Positions 42,593 through 51,197 of a DNA stretch of 64,000 nucleotides are shown one piece after another; positions within the stretch are counted from its first letter, which is position 1; the number at the start of each line of letters is the position of its first letter. A program made the position numbers and the translations under genes. The stretch spans positions 1,674,001 through 1,738,000 of the forward strand of contig NZ_LR131273.1 of assembly GCF_900631615.1 (NCBI RefSeq), written 5' to 3'. Origin of the DNA: Tsukamurella paurometabola (GTDB lineage Bacteria; Actinomycetota; Actinomycetes; Mycobacteriales; Mycobacteriaceae). The notes beneath the pieces were generated by a model. The model had not been told where the DNA came from and searched no databases. It saw nothing but the letters and a program-made list of their open reading frames with translations.

Positions 42593-43741
42593 ATGAACGC
42601 TTCTTGGGCCGAGACCGTCGCCCGGGCCACCGAACTCCGACGTGAACTCCATCGCCGCCCGGAACTCGCCTGGGCGGAGCGCGACACCGCCACGGCCGTG
42701 CGCGCCGAACTCGATGCGTTCGGCCTCGCGTGGCGGCCCTGCGCAGAGACGGGCACCGTCGTCCGCCTGGCGCCGGACGCGCCCGGCCGGCATGTGGCGC
42801 TGCGTGCCGACCTCGACGCCATGCCGATCCCCGAGGCCACCGGCCTGCCGTACGCCTCCGCGACCGAGGGCGTCATGCACGCCTGCGGGCACGACGGCCA
42901 CACGGCCGCCCTGCTCGCCGCGGCCCGGTGGCTCCACACCCATGCGGCGGACCTCCCGGGCCCGGTGTCGCTGTTGTTCCAGCCCGCCGAGGAGGGCGGG
43001 CACGGCGCGCGCGGCATGATCGCCGACGGTGCGCTCGACGGCGTGGACGCCGTCTTCGGCTGGCACAACTGGCCCGGACTACCGTTCGGTCGCGCTCTCT
43101 GTCCCGACGGCCCGGTGATGTCCGCGAACGGTACCTTCGAGGTCGAGCTGATCGGCCGCGGCGGTCACGCCTCGCAGCCGGAGGCCACCCGCGACCCGGT
43201 GCTCGCCGCGGCGGCCGTCGTGGTCGCGCTGCAGCAGATCGTCGCGCGCCGCACCTCGCCGCAGCAGGCCGCCGTCGTGGCGGTGACGTCGCTGCTCGCC
43301 GACAGCGCCGCAACGGTCACCCCGGACGCGGCGCGGATCGCCGGGAGCGTGCGGGCGGCGGACGACGACGCGCGCGCGCACGTCTTCGCCCTCATCGACG
43401 AGATCGCCACCGCCACCGCCACTGCCCACGGCGTGCGCGCCGAGGTCCGGACCACCGTGCGCTACGGGGCCACCGTCAACCACCCCGGCCCGGCGGCCGA
43501 AGTGCGGGAACGGTTGACGACGGTGTTCGGCGCCGACTGGGCCGAGCGGGGCGCCGCGACCCCCGTGCTGGCCTCGGAGGACTTCAGCTACTACCTGCAG
43601 CGGATCCCGGGGGCGTTCGCGCTCCTCGGTTCCGGCACGACGGCGCCGCTGCACAGCGCCGAATACGACTTCGACGATGCCCTGCTCGATCCCGCCGCGC
43701 GCCTGCTGGTGGGTCTCGCGGGGGCGCCGGAGCCGCCCTGA
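42593..43741 (+). CDS. doeB: M20-family amidohydrolase, likely N-acetyl-diaminobutyrate deacetylase DoeB
   Basis: A 382-aa M20D metallohydrolase. Metal-ligand motifs are MHACGHDGHTA, QPAEEGGHGARGMI and ASEDFSYYL near the C terminus. The family includes hippurate hydrolase and IAA-amino-acid hydrolases. Its place in an operon with an EctB-like transaminase, an ectoine hydrolase and an aldehyde dehydrogenase points to DoeB, which removes acetate from N-alpha-acetyl-diaminobutyrate. A strong GAGGAGG ribosome site precedes the ATG at 42593. It is the first gene of the operon. Confidence 0.82.
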   Translation: MNASWAETVARATELRRELHRRPELAWAERDTATAVRAELDAFGLAWRPCAETGTVVRLAPDAPGRHVALRADLDAMPIPEATGLPYASATEGVMHACGHDGHTAALLAAARWLHTHAADLPGPVSLLFQPAEEGGHGARGMIADGALDGVDAVFGWHNWPGLPFGRALCPDGPVMSANGTFEVELIGRGGHASQPEATRDPVLAAAAVVVALQQIVARRTSPQQAAVVAVTSLLADSAATVTPDAARIAGSVRAADDDARAHVFALIDEIATATATAHGVRAEVRTTVRYGATVNHPGPAAEVRERLTTVFGADWAERGAATPVLASEDFSYYLQRIPGAFALLGSGTTAPLHSAEYDFDDALLDPAARLLVGLAGAPEPP

Positions 43742-43776
43742 CCAGAAGAGAGTCGCACGGAACGAAAGGGATTCGC

Positions 43777-45030
43777 ATGGATACTGCCGCCTTCGAGAAC
43801 TGGGAATCGGAAGTCCGCGGCTACTGCCGGAACTTCCCCACGGTCTTCGCGTCCGCGTCCAACGCCCGCCAGGTGGACGAGGCGGGGAAGAGCTACATCG
43901 ACTTCTTCGCGGGCGCGGGCGTCCTCAACTTCGGGCACAACAACCCGAACATGAAGCGCGCCATGATCGACTTCCTCGAGGCCGACGGCGTGGCGCACAG
44001 CCTGGACACCTACACCACCACCAAACGTGATTTCCTCACCCGGTTCCACGACGTGATCCTCGCGCCCCGCGGCATGGACCACCGCATGCAGTTCACCGGC
44101 CCCACCGGCACCAATGCGGTGGAGGCGGCGCTCAAACTGGCCCGCCTCGCCACCGGGCGCCGCGAGGTGGTGGCGTTCAGCCACGGCTTCCACGGCATGA
44201 CGCTCGGGGCGCTCGCCGCCACGGCCAACCAGGCATTCCGGCAGTGGGCGGGAGTGCCGTTGCGCGACGTGGTGCGGCTCCCCTTCGAGACGGCGCCCGG
44301 CGGCAAGACCGCACTCTCGGATTACGCGGCCGCCCTGGCGGATCCGTCCAGCGGGCACACTCCGCCCGCTGCCTTTCTCGTGGAGGCGGTGCAGGCCGAG
44401 GGTGGCGTCAACGTCGCGAGTGCGGAGTGGCTGCACGCTGTGCAGGATCTCGCCCGGGAGACCGGCGCCCTGTTCATCATCGACGACATCCAGGCCGGGT
44501 GCGGGCGGACCGGAAGCTATTTCAGCTTCGACGGTTACGGCCTCGATCCCGACGTCATCACCCTCGCCAAGGGGCTCGGCGGCTACGGCACGCCGATCGC
44601 CATGAACCTCAACAAACCCGCGGTCGACGCGCACTGGTCGCCGGGCGCGCACACCGGCACGTTCCGCGGACAGGGCCTGTCGATGGTCGCGGGCACCGTC
44701 GCCCTGGACTACTTCGCCGACGACGAGTTGATGACCGCCGTCGCGGCCAAGGGGGAGACGATGCGCGAGCGGCTCGCGGCGATCGCCGCGGCCCACCCGG
44801 ATCGTGACTGGGAGGTCCGCGGGAAGGGCATGATGCAGGCGCTCGACACGGGCGACGGGGCGTTCGCCAAGGCCGTGCAGTCGGCCAGTTTCGACGCCGG
44901 CCTGCTCATCGGACCCTGTGGCAGCGGCGGCCGGGTGCTGAAGTTGATTCCGCCGCTGACGATCCCCGACGAGGATCTCGTCGCCGGGCTGGACATCCTC
45001 GAGCGGGCCGTGACGGAGGTGGCGCGATGA
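43777..45030 (+). CDS. doeD: Class III aminotransferase, diaminobutyrate transaminase DoeD
   Basis: A 417-aa PLP enzyme closely resembling EctB diaminobutyrate transaminases. Key stretches are MQFTGPTGTNAVEAALKLAR, FSHGFHGMTLGALAATAN, the Asp motif LFIIDDIQAGCGRTG and the PLP-lysine motif VITLAKGLGGYGTP. In the degradation direction it would convert diaminobutyrate to aspartate semialdehyde. No ectA or ectC is present, which favours DoeD over EctB. It lies 35 bases after doeB, with a ribosome site CGAAAGG before the ATG. Confidence 0.87.
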   Translation: MDTAAFENWESEVRGYCRNFPTVFASASNARQVDEAGKSYIDFFAGAGVLNFGHNNPNMKRAMIDFLEADGVAHSLDTYTTTKRDFLTRFHDVILAPRGMDHRMQFTGPTGTNAVEAALKLARLATGRREVVAFSHGFHGMTLGALAATANQAFRQWAGVPLRDVVRLPFETAPGGKTALSDYAAALADPSSGHTPPAAFLVEAVQAEGGVNVASAEWLHAVQDLARETGALFIIDDIQAGCGRTGSYFSFDGYGLDPDVITLAKGLGGYGTPIAMNLNKPAVDAHWSPGAHTGTFRGQGLSMVAGTVALDYFADDELMTAVAAKGETMRERLAAIAAAHPDRDWEVRGKGMMQALDTGDGAFAKAVQSASFDAGLLIGPCGSGGRVLKLIPPLTIPDEDLVAGLDILERAVTEVAR

Positions 45031-46280
45031 GGCGGCGCGACGACATGACCTTCCCGCCCGCGGAGTACGAGCGGCGGCTGACCGAGCTGCGGGAGCGGAT
45101 GGACAAGCGCGGCCTGGATGCGGTGGTCATCACCGATCCCGAGAACCTGATGTACCTCACCGACTACCAGACCACCGGCTACTCCTTCTTCCAGGCGCTG
45201 GTGGTGCCCCTCGACGACGAGCCGGTGATGATCACCCGCGCGATGGAGGAGTCCAACGTGATCGCGCGGACCTGGGTGGAACGCACTCGGCCCTACCCCG
45301 ACACCGGCGACGCCATCCAGGAGCTGGTGCTCACCCTCAAGGAGGGCGGACTCGGAACGAAACGCGTGGGCTACGAGCGCAACAGCTACTTCTTCCCGGC
45401 CTACCAGCAGGACCGCGTGCACACGTCCTTCCAGCAGGGTGTGCTCATGGACTGCTTCGGCATCGTGGAAGCGGGCCGCGCGACCAAGTCCGACGCCGAG
45501 ATCGCGGTGATGCGCAGGGCCGCCCGCGCCGCGGAGGCCGGCATGGCGGCCGGGCTGGAGGCCGCGGTTCCCGGCAACACGGAGAACGACGTGGCGGCGG
45601 CGATCAGCGCCGCCATGTTCCGTGCCGGCGGCGAGTTCCCCGCCGTCATGCCGTACGTCGCGTCGGGGCCGCGGTCGATGATCGGCCACGCGACGTGGGA
45701 GGGGCGCACGATCGAGCCCGGCGAGCACGTCTTCCTCGAGGTGGGCGGGTGCTACCGCCGCTACCACGCCGCCCTCATGCGCACGGCGGTCAACGGCGAG
45801 CTCTCGCCGACCATGTACGAGGCGCAGGAGCGCATGAAACTCGCTCTGTCCGAGCTGAAGGCGCTCATGCGTCCCGGGATGACGGTCTCCGACGCCGACT
45901 CCCTCGTCCGGCGGATCATCTCCGACAACACCGTCGGTGCGCGTCTGGTCACCCGGTCGGGCTACTCCATCGGCATCGCCTTCCCGCCGTCGTGGGACGA
46001 GGGGTACATCCTCAGCCTCAACCCCGGCGACTTCACCGCGCTGGAGCCGGGGATGACGTTCCACGTGATCCCGTGGATGTGGGGTGTCGACGGCGATAAG
46101 ACCGTGGGCATCTCGGACACCATCCGGATCACCGACGACGGCTGCGAGTCGTTCTTCACACTCGAGGAGGACTTCACCGTGCACGACGGCGCCGGGACCC
46201 CGGCCGTGGCCGGGGTGAACGGCGCCGCGCTCGACGATGCGCCGCAGCAGGAGACGACGGAGACGGAGGTACTGCCATGA
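45027..46280 (+). CDS. doeA: Ectoine hydrolase DoeA (EutD), M24-fold
   Basis: A 417-aa pita-bread (creatinase/aminopeptidase P-like) protein. The N-terminal domain (about 1-160) is creatinase-like, and the C-terminal domain holds the DoeA hallmark YSIGIAFPPSWDEGYILSLN near residue 312. It opens the ectoine ring to N-acetyl-diaminobutyrate. The ATG at 45027 overlaps the doeD stop (ATGA); a second ATG at 45045 is possible. The C-terminal ~25 residues are an extra acidic tail. Confidence 0.88.
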   Translation: MRRRDDMTFPPAEYERRLTELRERMDKRGLDAVVITDPENLMYLTDYQTTGYSFFQALVVPLDDEPVMITRAMEESNVIARTWVERTRPYPDTGDAIQELVLTLKEGGLGTKRVGYERNSYFFPAYQQDRVHTSFQQGVLMDCFGIVEAGRATKSDAEIAVMRRAARAAEAGMAAGLEAAVPGNTENDVAAAISAAMFRAGGEFPAVMPYVASGPRSMIGHATWEGRTIEPGEHVFLEVGGCYRRYHAALMRTAVNGELSPTMYEAQERMKLALSELKALMRPGMTVSDADSLVRRIISDNTVGARLVTRSGYSIGIAFPPSWDEGYILSLNPGDFTALEPGMTFHVIPWMWGVDGDKTVGISDTIRITDDGCESFFTLEEDFTVHDGAGTPAVAGVNGAALDDAPQQETTETEVLP

Positions 46281-47656
46281 CCGTGATGCTGACCGCGATC
46301 GACCCCTCGACGGGGGAGACCGTCCGCGAGGTACCGGCCGCCGGCCCGGCGGAGATCGAGACCGTGCTCGAGCGCGCGGAGTCCGCCTACGGGGAGTGGC
46401 GCCGCGCGGGTTTCGATGAGCGCGCGAAGCTGCTGCGTGCCGTCGGGGCGGAGTTGCGCCGCGGCATCGAGGACTACGCGTACGTGATGACCGAGGAGAT
46501 GGGCAAGCCCATCACCGAGGCGCGCGGAGAGGTGGTCAAGGCCGCCTGGGCGGCCGAGCACTACGCCGATCACGGCGAGCAGTACCTGGCCACCGAGTAC
46601 GTCGAATCCGACGCCACGTCCAGCTACGTCCAGTACCTCCCCCTGGGGCCGGTGCTCGGCGTGCTGCCGTGGAACGCCCCCTTCTGGCTGGCCTTCCGGT
46701 TCTGTGCGCCGGCGCTGATGGCGGGCAACACCGCCGTCATGAAGCACGATCCCCACGTTCCCGGCTGCGCCGCTGCGATCGCCGGGGCGTTCCGCGCGGT
46801 CGGGGCGCCCGACGGGGTCTTCGCCTCCCTGCCGGTGGCGACGCCCGACGTGGCGGGAGTGATCCGCGACCGGCGGATCCGCGCGGTCTCGTTCACCGGC
46901 TCCGATCGCGGCGGTGCCGCGGTGGCGTCGGTCGCGGCGTCGGAGATCAAGCCCGCGGTGCTGGAGCTGGGCGGCTCGGACCCGTCGATCGTGTTGGCGG
47001 ATGCGGATATCGAGGCCGCCGCGGAGGTGCTCGCCCTGTCTCGGATCATCAACGCCGGCCAGTCGTGCATCGCCGCCAAGCGGATCATCGTCGAGCGGTC
47101 CGTGCACGACGACCTCGTGGAGGCGCTGCGCGCGCGGCTCGCCGCCCTGCGGATGGACGACCCCCGGCGGGATGACACGCAGGTCGGTCCGATCGCGCGG
47201 GCGGACCTTCGGGACAACCTGCACCGGCAGGTCACGGAGACCGTCGCGGCCGGCGCCACCTGCCTCCTCGGCGGGACGCTGCCCGACGGCCCGGGGTTCT
47301 ACTACCCGCCCACGCTGCTCACCGGGGTGCGCCCGGGGATGGCGGCGTGCGCGGAGGAGACCTTCGGTCCCGTCGCCGCGGTGATGACGGCAGTCGACGC
47401 CGACCACGCCGTCGACCTCGCGAACGCCACGCCGTACGGCCTCGCCGCGAGCGTCTGGACCGACGCCGCGCGCGGCGAGGGCCTCGCACGGGATCTGGAG
47501 GCCGGGCAGGTCAGCGTCAACGGCATCGTCAAGACCGACCCGCGCCTGCCGAGCGGCGGCATCAAGCGCTCCGGCTACGGCCGCGAGCTGGGCCGCGCCG
47601 GCATTCATGAGTTCGTCAACGCCCAGCAGGTCTGGGTGGGGCCGAAGCGGGACTGA
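46277..47656 (+). CDS. doeC: Aldehyde dehydrogenase, likely aspartate-semialdehyde dehydrogenase DoeC
   Basis: A 459-aa NAD(P)-dependent aldehyde dehydrogenase. Active-site motifs are LELGGSDPSIVLADADIEAA (catalytic Glu) and NAGQSCIAAKRIIVE (catalytic Cys near 261). It resembles succinate-semialdehyde dehydrogenases. As the last gene of the ectoine-degradation operon it would oxidise aspartate semialdehyde to aspartate, completing the path. The ATG overlaps the doeA stop. Confidence 0.85.
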   Translation: MTVMLTAIDPSTGETVREVPAAGPAEIETVLERAESAYGEWRRAGFDERAKLLRAVGAELRRGIEDYAYVMTEEMGKPITEARGEVVKAAWAAEHYADHGEQYLATEYVESDATSSYVQYLPLGPVLGVLPWNAPFWLAFRFCAPALMAGNTAVMKHDPHVPGCAAAIAGAFRAVGAPDGVFASLPVATPDVAGVIRDRRIRAVSFTGSDRGGAAVASVAASEIKPAVLELGGSDPSIVLADADIEAAAEVLALSRIINAGQSCIAAKRIIVERSVHDDLVEALRARLAALRMDDPRRDDTQVGPIARADLRDNLHRQVTETVAAGATCLLGGTLPDGPGFYYPPTLLTGVRPGMAACAEETFGPVAAVMTAVDADHAVDLANATPYGLAASVWTDAARGEGLARDLEAGQVSVNGIVKTDPRLPSGGIKRSGYGRELGRAGIHEFVNAQQVWVGPKRD

Positions 47657-47694
47657 CGCCCCTTCGGCACATGCGGTGCCCGCGGTTCACGTCG

Positions 47695-47700
47695 TAGAAT
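47695..47700 (+). promoter_or_regulatory. Putative -10 box of the HxlR gene (leaderless)
   Basis: TAGAAT, then seven bases, then the GTG at 47708. This is one of the best matches in the window to the leaderless pattern. Confidence 0.55.
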
Positions 47701-47707
47701 CGGGGCG

Positions 47708-48157
47708 GTGAGGTACGAAGAGCTCGGCGATCTTCCGTGTTCGATCACGCGGCCCCTCGTCGTGCTCGGTGATAGGTGGACGCTGCTCGTGCTCAAGACG
47801 GCGTTCGCGGGGGTGCGCAGGTTCAGTGCCTTCGAGGAGTCGCTGTCGATCTCGAAGAGCCGACTGCAGGACCGCCTGACGCGCCTCATCGAGCACGGAA
47901 TCCTTGTGAAGCAACCCAGCGCGCACGGCGCTCACGACGAGTACCGGCTCACGCCGAAGGGCGTTGCTCTCTACCCGATCCTCATGGCGATCAAGGACTG
48001 GGGCGATGAGTACATGGCGCCGGACGGCCCGCCGGTGCACTACCGCCACGCTGACTGCGGTGGCGAGGCACACGCCCTTTTGACCTGCAGTGAGTGCGGG
48101 GTGGCCCTGACGGCACGGGACGTGATCCCGGAGGCTGGACCGGGCATGACGGCGTAA
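47708..48157 (+). CDS. HxlR-family transcriptional regulator
   Basis: A 149-aa winged-helix regulator. The family core is CSITRPLVVLGDRWTLLVLK (residues ~11-30), FSAFEESLSISKSRLQDRLT (~40-59) and the wing EYRLTPKGVALYPILMAIKD. A C-terminal CxxC-like zinc-ribbon portion (HADCGG, LTCSEC) is typical of a subset. The GTG follows TAGAAT by seven bases. It precedes a nitroreductase gene whose promoter carries a perfect palindrome, so it likely represses that gene until a quinone or electrophile is sensed. Confidence 0.87.
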   Translation: MRYEELGDLPCSITRPLVVLGDRWTLLVLKTAFAGVRRFSAFEESLSISKSRLQDRLTRLIEHGILVKQPSAHGAHDEYRLTPKGVALYPILMAIKDWGDEYMAPDGPPVHYRHADCGGEAHALLTCSECGVALTARDVIPEAGPGMTA

Positions 48158-48199
48158 CGGCGGCGAGGTCTTCCCTTCGGTGGTGAACCCTGCTAGCTT

Positions 48200-48220
48200 T
48201 TGGTCTCAAAACGAGACCAA
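48200..48220. promoter_or_regulatory. Candidate HxlR operator before the nitroreductase
   Basis: TTGGTCTC, five-base spacer AAAAC, GAGACCAA: a perfect 8-bp inverted repeat. It follows directly after TAGCTT (48194-48199), a probable -10, and ends 16 bases before the ATG at 48237. Bound protein would cover the transcription start. Confidence 0.7.
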
Positions 48221-48236
48221 CTGATCGGAGGGCTTG

Positions 48237-49037
48237 ATGCCCCGCACAGTGGAAGTCCACCCGCTCGACGACCTCCTGGATGGGCGGTGGACGTGTAGGA
48301 AGTTCCTTCCTGACAAGGAAGTCCCGTTCGAGATCATCGAATCCCTCCTGAGGGCGGCGCAGCGGACGCCGTCGTGGTCGAACACGCAGCCCTGGGGGAT
48401 GTGGGTGACGAACGCCGCGGCCACGAGCAGGCTCCGTGCAGAACTGGCTGCACACCTGGCCGACGGCGGGGACGTCGAACCGGACATCGAGTTCCCGGTC
48501 GGCTACCCGGGACTGTACGGCGAGCGCCGCCGTGAGTGCGGTCACGCGTTGTACGCCAGTCTCGGCGTGGACCGGAACGATCACGGCGGCCGCGCGCAGC
48601 AGTTCCTTCGCAACTTCTCGTTCTTCGACGCCCCGCACGTCGCCGTGATGACCAGCCCGGTCGAGCTGGGGACGTACGGGGTTCTCGACTGCGGGCTCTA
48701 CCTCTCGACCTTCCTGCTCGCGGCGCAGGCCCGCGGCGTCGCGGCGGCGCCTCAGGCGGCGCCGGCCGCGTACTCGCCGTTTCTTCACCGGCACTTCGGA
48801 ATAGACCGGACGCGCCGCGTGATTGCGACGATCGGCTTTGGATACCCCGACCTCTCGGACCCGGTCAATCACTTCCGCACGTCCCGCGCTGCGGTGACCG
48901 AGAATGTCGTGTTCGTCTCCGAGAGTCCGCAGGGTGCGGCAGCGGACGGTGGGCTACTCGACGGTGACCGACTTCGCGAGGTTGCGGGGCCGGTCGATGT
49001 TGAGGCCCAGGCTCAGGGCCGCGTAGTAGGCCAGTAG
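48237..49037 (+). CDS. Nitroreductase-family FMN oxidoreductase
   Basis: A 266-aa enzyme. The FMN-binding N terminus is WTCRKFLPDKEVPFEIIESL with QRTPSWSNTQPW, and a central CGLYLSTFLLAAQARGVAAA and C-terminal IGFGYPD are typical of the NfsB-like family. It would reduce nitro compounds or quinones with NAD(P)H. The ATG at 48237 follows a CGGAGGG ribosome site. The last ~28 residues are read antisense through the 3' end of glmS, an 84-base overlap; the natural family end is near residue 238. It is probably under the HxlR regulator. Confidence 0.85.
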   Translation: MPRTVEVHPLDDLLDGRWTCRKFLPDKEVPFEIIESLLRAAQRTPSWSNTQPWGMWVTNAAATSRLRAELAAHLADGGDVEPDIEFPVGYPGLYGERRRECGHALYASLGVDRNDHGGRAQQFLRNFSFFDAPHVAVMTSPVELGTYGVLDCGLYLSTFLLAAQARGVAAAPQAAPAAYSPFLHRHFGIDRTRRVIATIGFGYPDLSDPVNHFRTSRAAVTENVVFVSESPQGAAADGGLLDGDRLREVAGPVDVEAQAQGRVVGQ

Positions 49038-50774
49038 CTGGGTCGGGATCATCAGCAGGATCGGGTCGAGCTCGGGCTCGTTCTTCGGCACCGTGAGCGT
49101 CACCTTGGCCTCGGGCAGCTCGACGCCCGGGTTGGTGATCGCCACGATGTCGCCGCCGCGGGCCGCGATCTCGTGCAGCGCACCGACGTTGCGATCGAGC
49201 AGCTCGTCGTCCGGGACGATGGCGACGGTCGGCATCTCCGGGCTGATCAGCGCGAGCGGGCCGTGCTTGAGCTCGGACGCCTGGTACGCCTCGGCGTGGC
49301 GGTAGCTGATCTCCTTGAACTTCTGCGCGCCCTCGCGGGCGGTCGGGTAGCCGCGCACGCGGCCGATGTAGAACAGGCTGGGCGCCTCGGCCAGCAGCTT
49401 CGCGGCGTCCTCGACGTCGCCGGGGGAGCTGATGATCTCCTCGATCTGTGCCGGCAGGGCCTTGAGGCCCTTGACGATCCGCGTACCGTCGGTGATCGAC
49501 AGGTCGCGCACGCGGCCCAGGGCGAGGGCGAGCAACGCGAAGCCGACCGCCATATGGGTGTTGGCCTTGGTGGAGGCCACGGAGACCTCGGGGCCGGCGT
49601 GCAGGTAGATGCCGCCGGAGACCTCGCGTGCGATGGTCGAGCCGACCACGTTGACCAGGCCGACGATGGTGCCGCCCTTGCGCTTGACCTCCTGCACGGC
49701 GAACGCGGTGTCCGCGGTCTCGCCGGACTGGCTCACCGCGACGTAGAGGGTGTCGGGCTCGATGATCGGGTTGCGGTAGCGGAACTCGCTCGCGGGCTCC
49801 GCATCCGCGGGGATGCGGGCGAGCTCCTCGATGAGGGACGCGCCCAGCTGGCCCATGTAGTAGGCGCTGCCGCAGCCGAGGATCTTGACGCGCTTGAACC
49901 GGCGCATGGCCTGCGCGTCCAGGTTCAGGCCGTCGAGGCGTGCGGTGGCGAAGCGCTCGTCGAGCCGTCCGGAGAGCATGCGCTCGAGCGAACTCGGCTG
50001 CTCCGCGATCTCCTTGAGCATGAAGTGGCTGTGGTTGCCCAGCTCCAGGTCGTCGGGCGAGATGTCCACGGTGGTCGCGGACTTCGCGACGGCGCGGGCG
50101 TCGTCGGCGCTGAACATCCGGAAACCGGAGGCGGTCACGGTGGCGCACTCGCCGTCGTCGAGGTGCACGACCTGGCTGGTGTGCCGCACGACGGCGGAGA
50201 TGTCGGAGGCGACGAACATCTCCTTGTCGCCGACACCGATGATGAGCGGAGAGCCGTTGCGGGCCACGACGATCCGGTCGGGGTGCGCGGTGTCCAGCAC
50301 GGCCAGGGCGTAGGTGCCGCTGAGCCGGTGCAGGGTCTGGCGGACCGCGTCCTCGAGGGTCTCGGCGTCGCTGCGGGCGATGAGGTGCGCGACCGCCTCG
50401 GTGTCGGTGTCGGAGGTCAGCTCGACGCCCTCAGCCTCGAGCTCGATGCGCAGGTCGCGGGCGTTGTCGATGATGCCGTTGTGCACCACGAAGATCCGCT
50501 CCGATGCATCCGTGTGGGGGTGCGCGTTCTCCTCGGACGGCGCGCCGTGCGTCGCCCACCGGGTGTGCCCGATGCCGGTCTTCCCGGCGAGCCGCTTCGG
50601 CAGCGCGGCCTCCAGATCGCGCACACGGCCGACGCTGCGGACGCGCTTCGCGCCCGACGGGCCGAGCACCGCGATGCCCGCGGAGTCGTACCCGCGGTAC
50701 TCGAGCTGGGTGAGCCCGTCGACGAGGATGTCCACGGCCGTCTGGCCACCGATGTATCCGACGATTCCGCACAT
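48954..50774 (-). CDS. glmS: Glutamine-fructose-6-phosphate aminotransferase
   Basis: A 606-aa enzyme making glucosamine-6-phosphate for peptidoglycan. The N-terminal glutaminase domain starts with the nucleophile Cys1 (MCGIVGYIGG), then HTRWATHGAPSEENAHPH. Two SIS sugar-isomerase domains follow (GCGSAYYMGQLGASLIEELA; VSQSGETADT) and the C terminus ends KSVTVE, the usual closing motif. It starts 13 bases after a small upstream gene, so the two form an operon. No glmS ribozyme is visible upstream. Its 3' end overlaps the nitroreductase antisense. Confidence 0.96.
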   Translation of the reverse strand: MCGIVGYIGGQTAVDILVDGLTQLEYRGYDSAGIAVLGPSGAKRVRSVGRVRDLEAALPKRLAGKTGIGHTRWATHGAPSEENAHPHTDASERIFVVHNGIIDNARDLRIELEAEGVELTSDTDTEAVAHLIARSDAETLEDAVRQTLHRLSGTYALAVLDTAHPDRIVVARNGSPLIIGVGDKEMFVASDISAVVRHTSQVVHLDDGECATVTASGFRMFSADDARAVAKSATTVDISPDDLELGNHSHFMLKEIAEQPSSLERMLSGRLDERFATARLDGLNLDAQAMRRFKRVKILGCGSAYYMGQLGASLIEELARIPADAEPASEFRYRNPIIEPDTLYVAVSQSGETADTAFAVQEVKRKGGTIVGLVNVVGSTIAREVSGGIYLHAGPEVSVASTKANTHMAVGFALLALALGRVRDLSITDGTRIVKGLKALPAQIEEIISSPGDVEDAAKLLAEAPSLFYIGRVRGYPTAREGAQKFKEISYRHAEAYQASELKHGPLALISPEMPTVAIVPDDELLDRNVGALHEIAARGGDIVAITNPGVELPEAKVTLTVPKNEPELDPILLMIPTQLLAYYAALSLGLNIDRPRNLAKSVTVE

Positions 50775-50787
50775 TTCGGGGCGGCTC

Positions 50788-51078
50788 CTAGCTGTAGATG
50801 AGGCGGCGCAGCTGCCGCTCGGTGAGATCGGGTGCGGCGACGAGCCGGCTGCTCAACTCGTCGGCGAGGGTCGCGAAGATCTCCGCGTTCTTGGCCCCGC
50901 GGCCCTGCAGGTCGCGGTGACGGCGGCGGACGAACTCCTCGATGGGTTCCCGGTAGTAGGCCGTGACGTCGTCGATGACACGCACGGCCTCGGTGGCCGT
51001 GAGCCCCGTGGTCCGCGCGATGTGATCCACGAGCTCGCTGTCCGGCACGACTCGATCTTCCGGGCGCGACGGTGCCAT
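50788..51078 (-). CDS. Small hypothetical protein upstream of glmS
   Basis: A 96-aa helical, charged protein with no membrane segment. I do not recognise the family. The pattern DSELVDHIARTTGLTATEAVRV is reminiscent of the first helices of HU-like proteins, but the rest does not fit. The ATG at 51078 is the likely start; an extension to 51171 runs into the divergent promoter. It is 13 bases before glmS and preceded by a near-22-base perfect palindrome, so it may share regulation with glmS. Confidence 0.7.
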   Translation of the reverse strand: MAPSRPEDRVVPDSELVDHIARTTGLTATEAVRVIDDVTAYYREPIEEFVRRRHRDLQGRGAKNAEIFATLADELSSRLVAAPDLTERQLRRLIYS

Positions 51079-51085
51079 GTCAATT

Positions 51086-51107
51086 TTCTGCCCGGAATCG
51101 GGCAGAA
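51086..51107. promoter_or_regulatory. Perfect palindrome before the glmS operon
   Basis: Arms TTCTGCCCG and CGGGCAGAA are spaced by GAAT. It ends eight bases upstream of the ATG at 51078 on the minus strand, so a bound factor would block the small gene and glmS. The regulator is unknown. Confidence 0.65.
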
Positions 51108-51153
51108 CTGAGACCGATTCCGCCCATGCATGGCGGTATGGACGACGGTGTGA

Positions 51154-51190
51154 CAAGAATGCTTGACACACAATGTCAAGAATGCTTGAC
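51154..51190. promoter_or_regulatory. Tandem operators before the small XRE gene
   Basis: CAAGAATGCTTGAC occurs twice (51154-51167 and 51177-51190), 23 bases apart, and each copy is itself a CAAG-AATG-CTTG palindrome. TTGACA (51163-51168), a 17-base spacer and TTGACT (51186-51191) suggest a promoter within. The GTG at 51198 follows six bases later. The XRE protein downstream is the obvious candidate binder. Confidence 0.7.
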
Positions 51191-51197
51191 TCTGCGT

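Noticed and set aside
50774-51078. Possible glmS ribozyme or riboswitch upstream of glmS
   Set aside because: The upstream 300 bases hold a coding gene and a protein-type palindrome. No conserved ribozyme core is visible, and the ribozyme is typical of Firmicutes.
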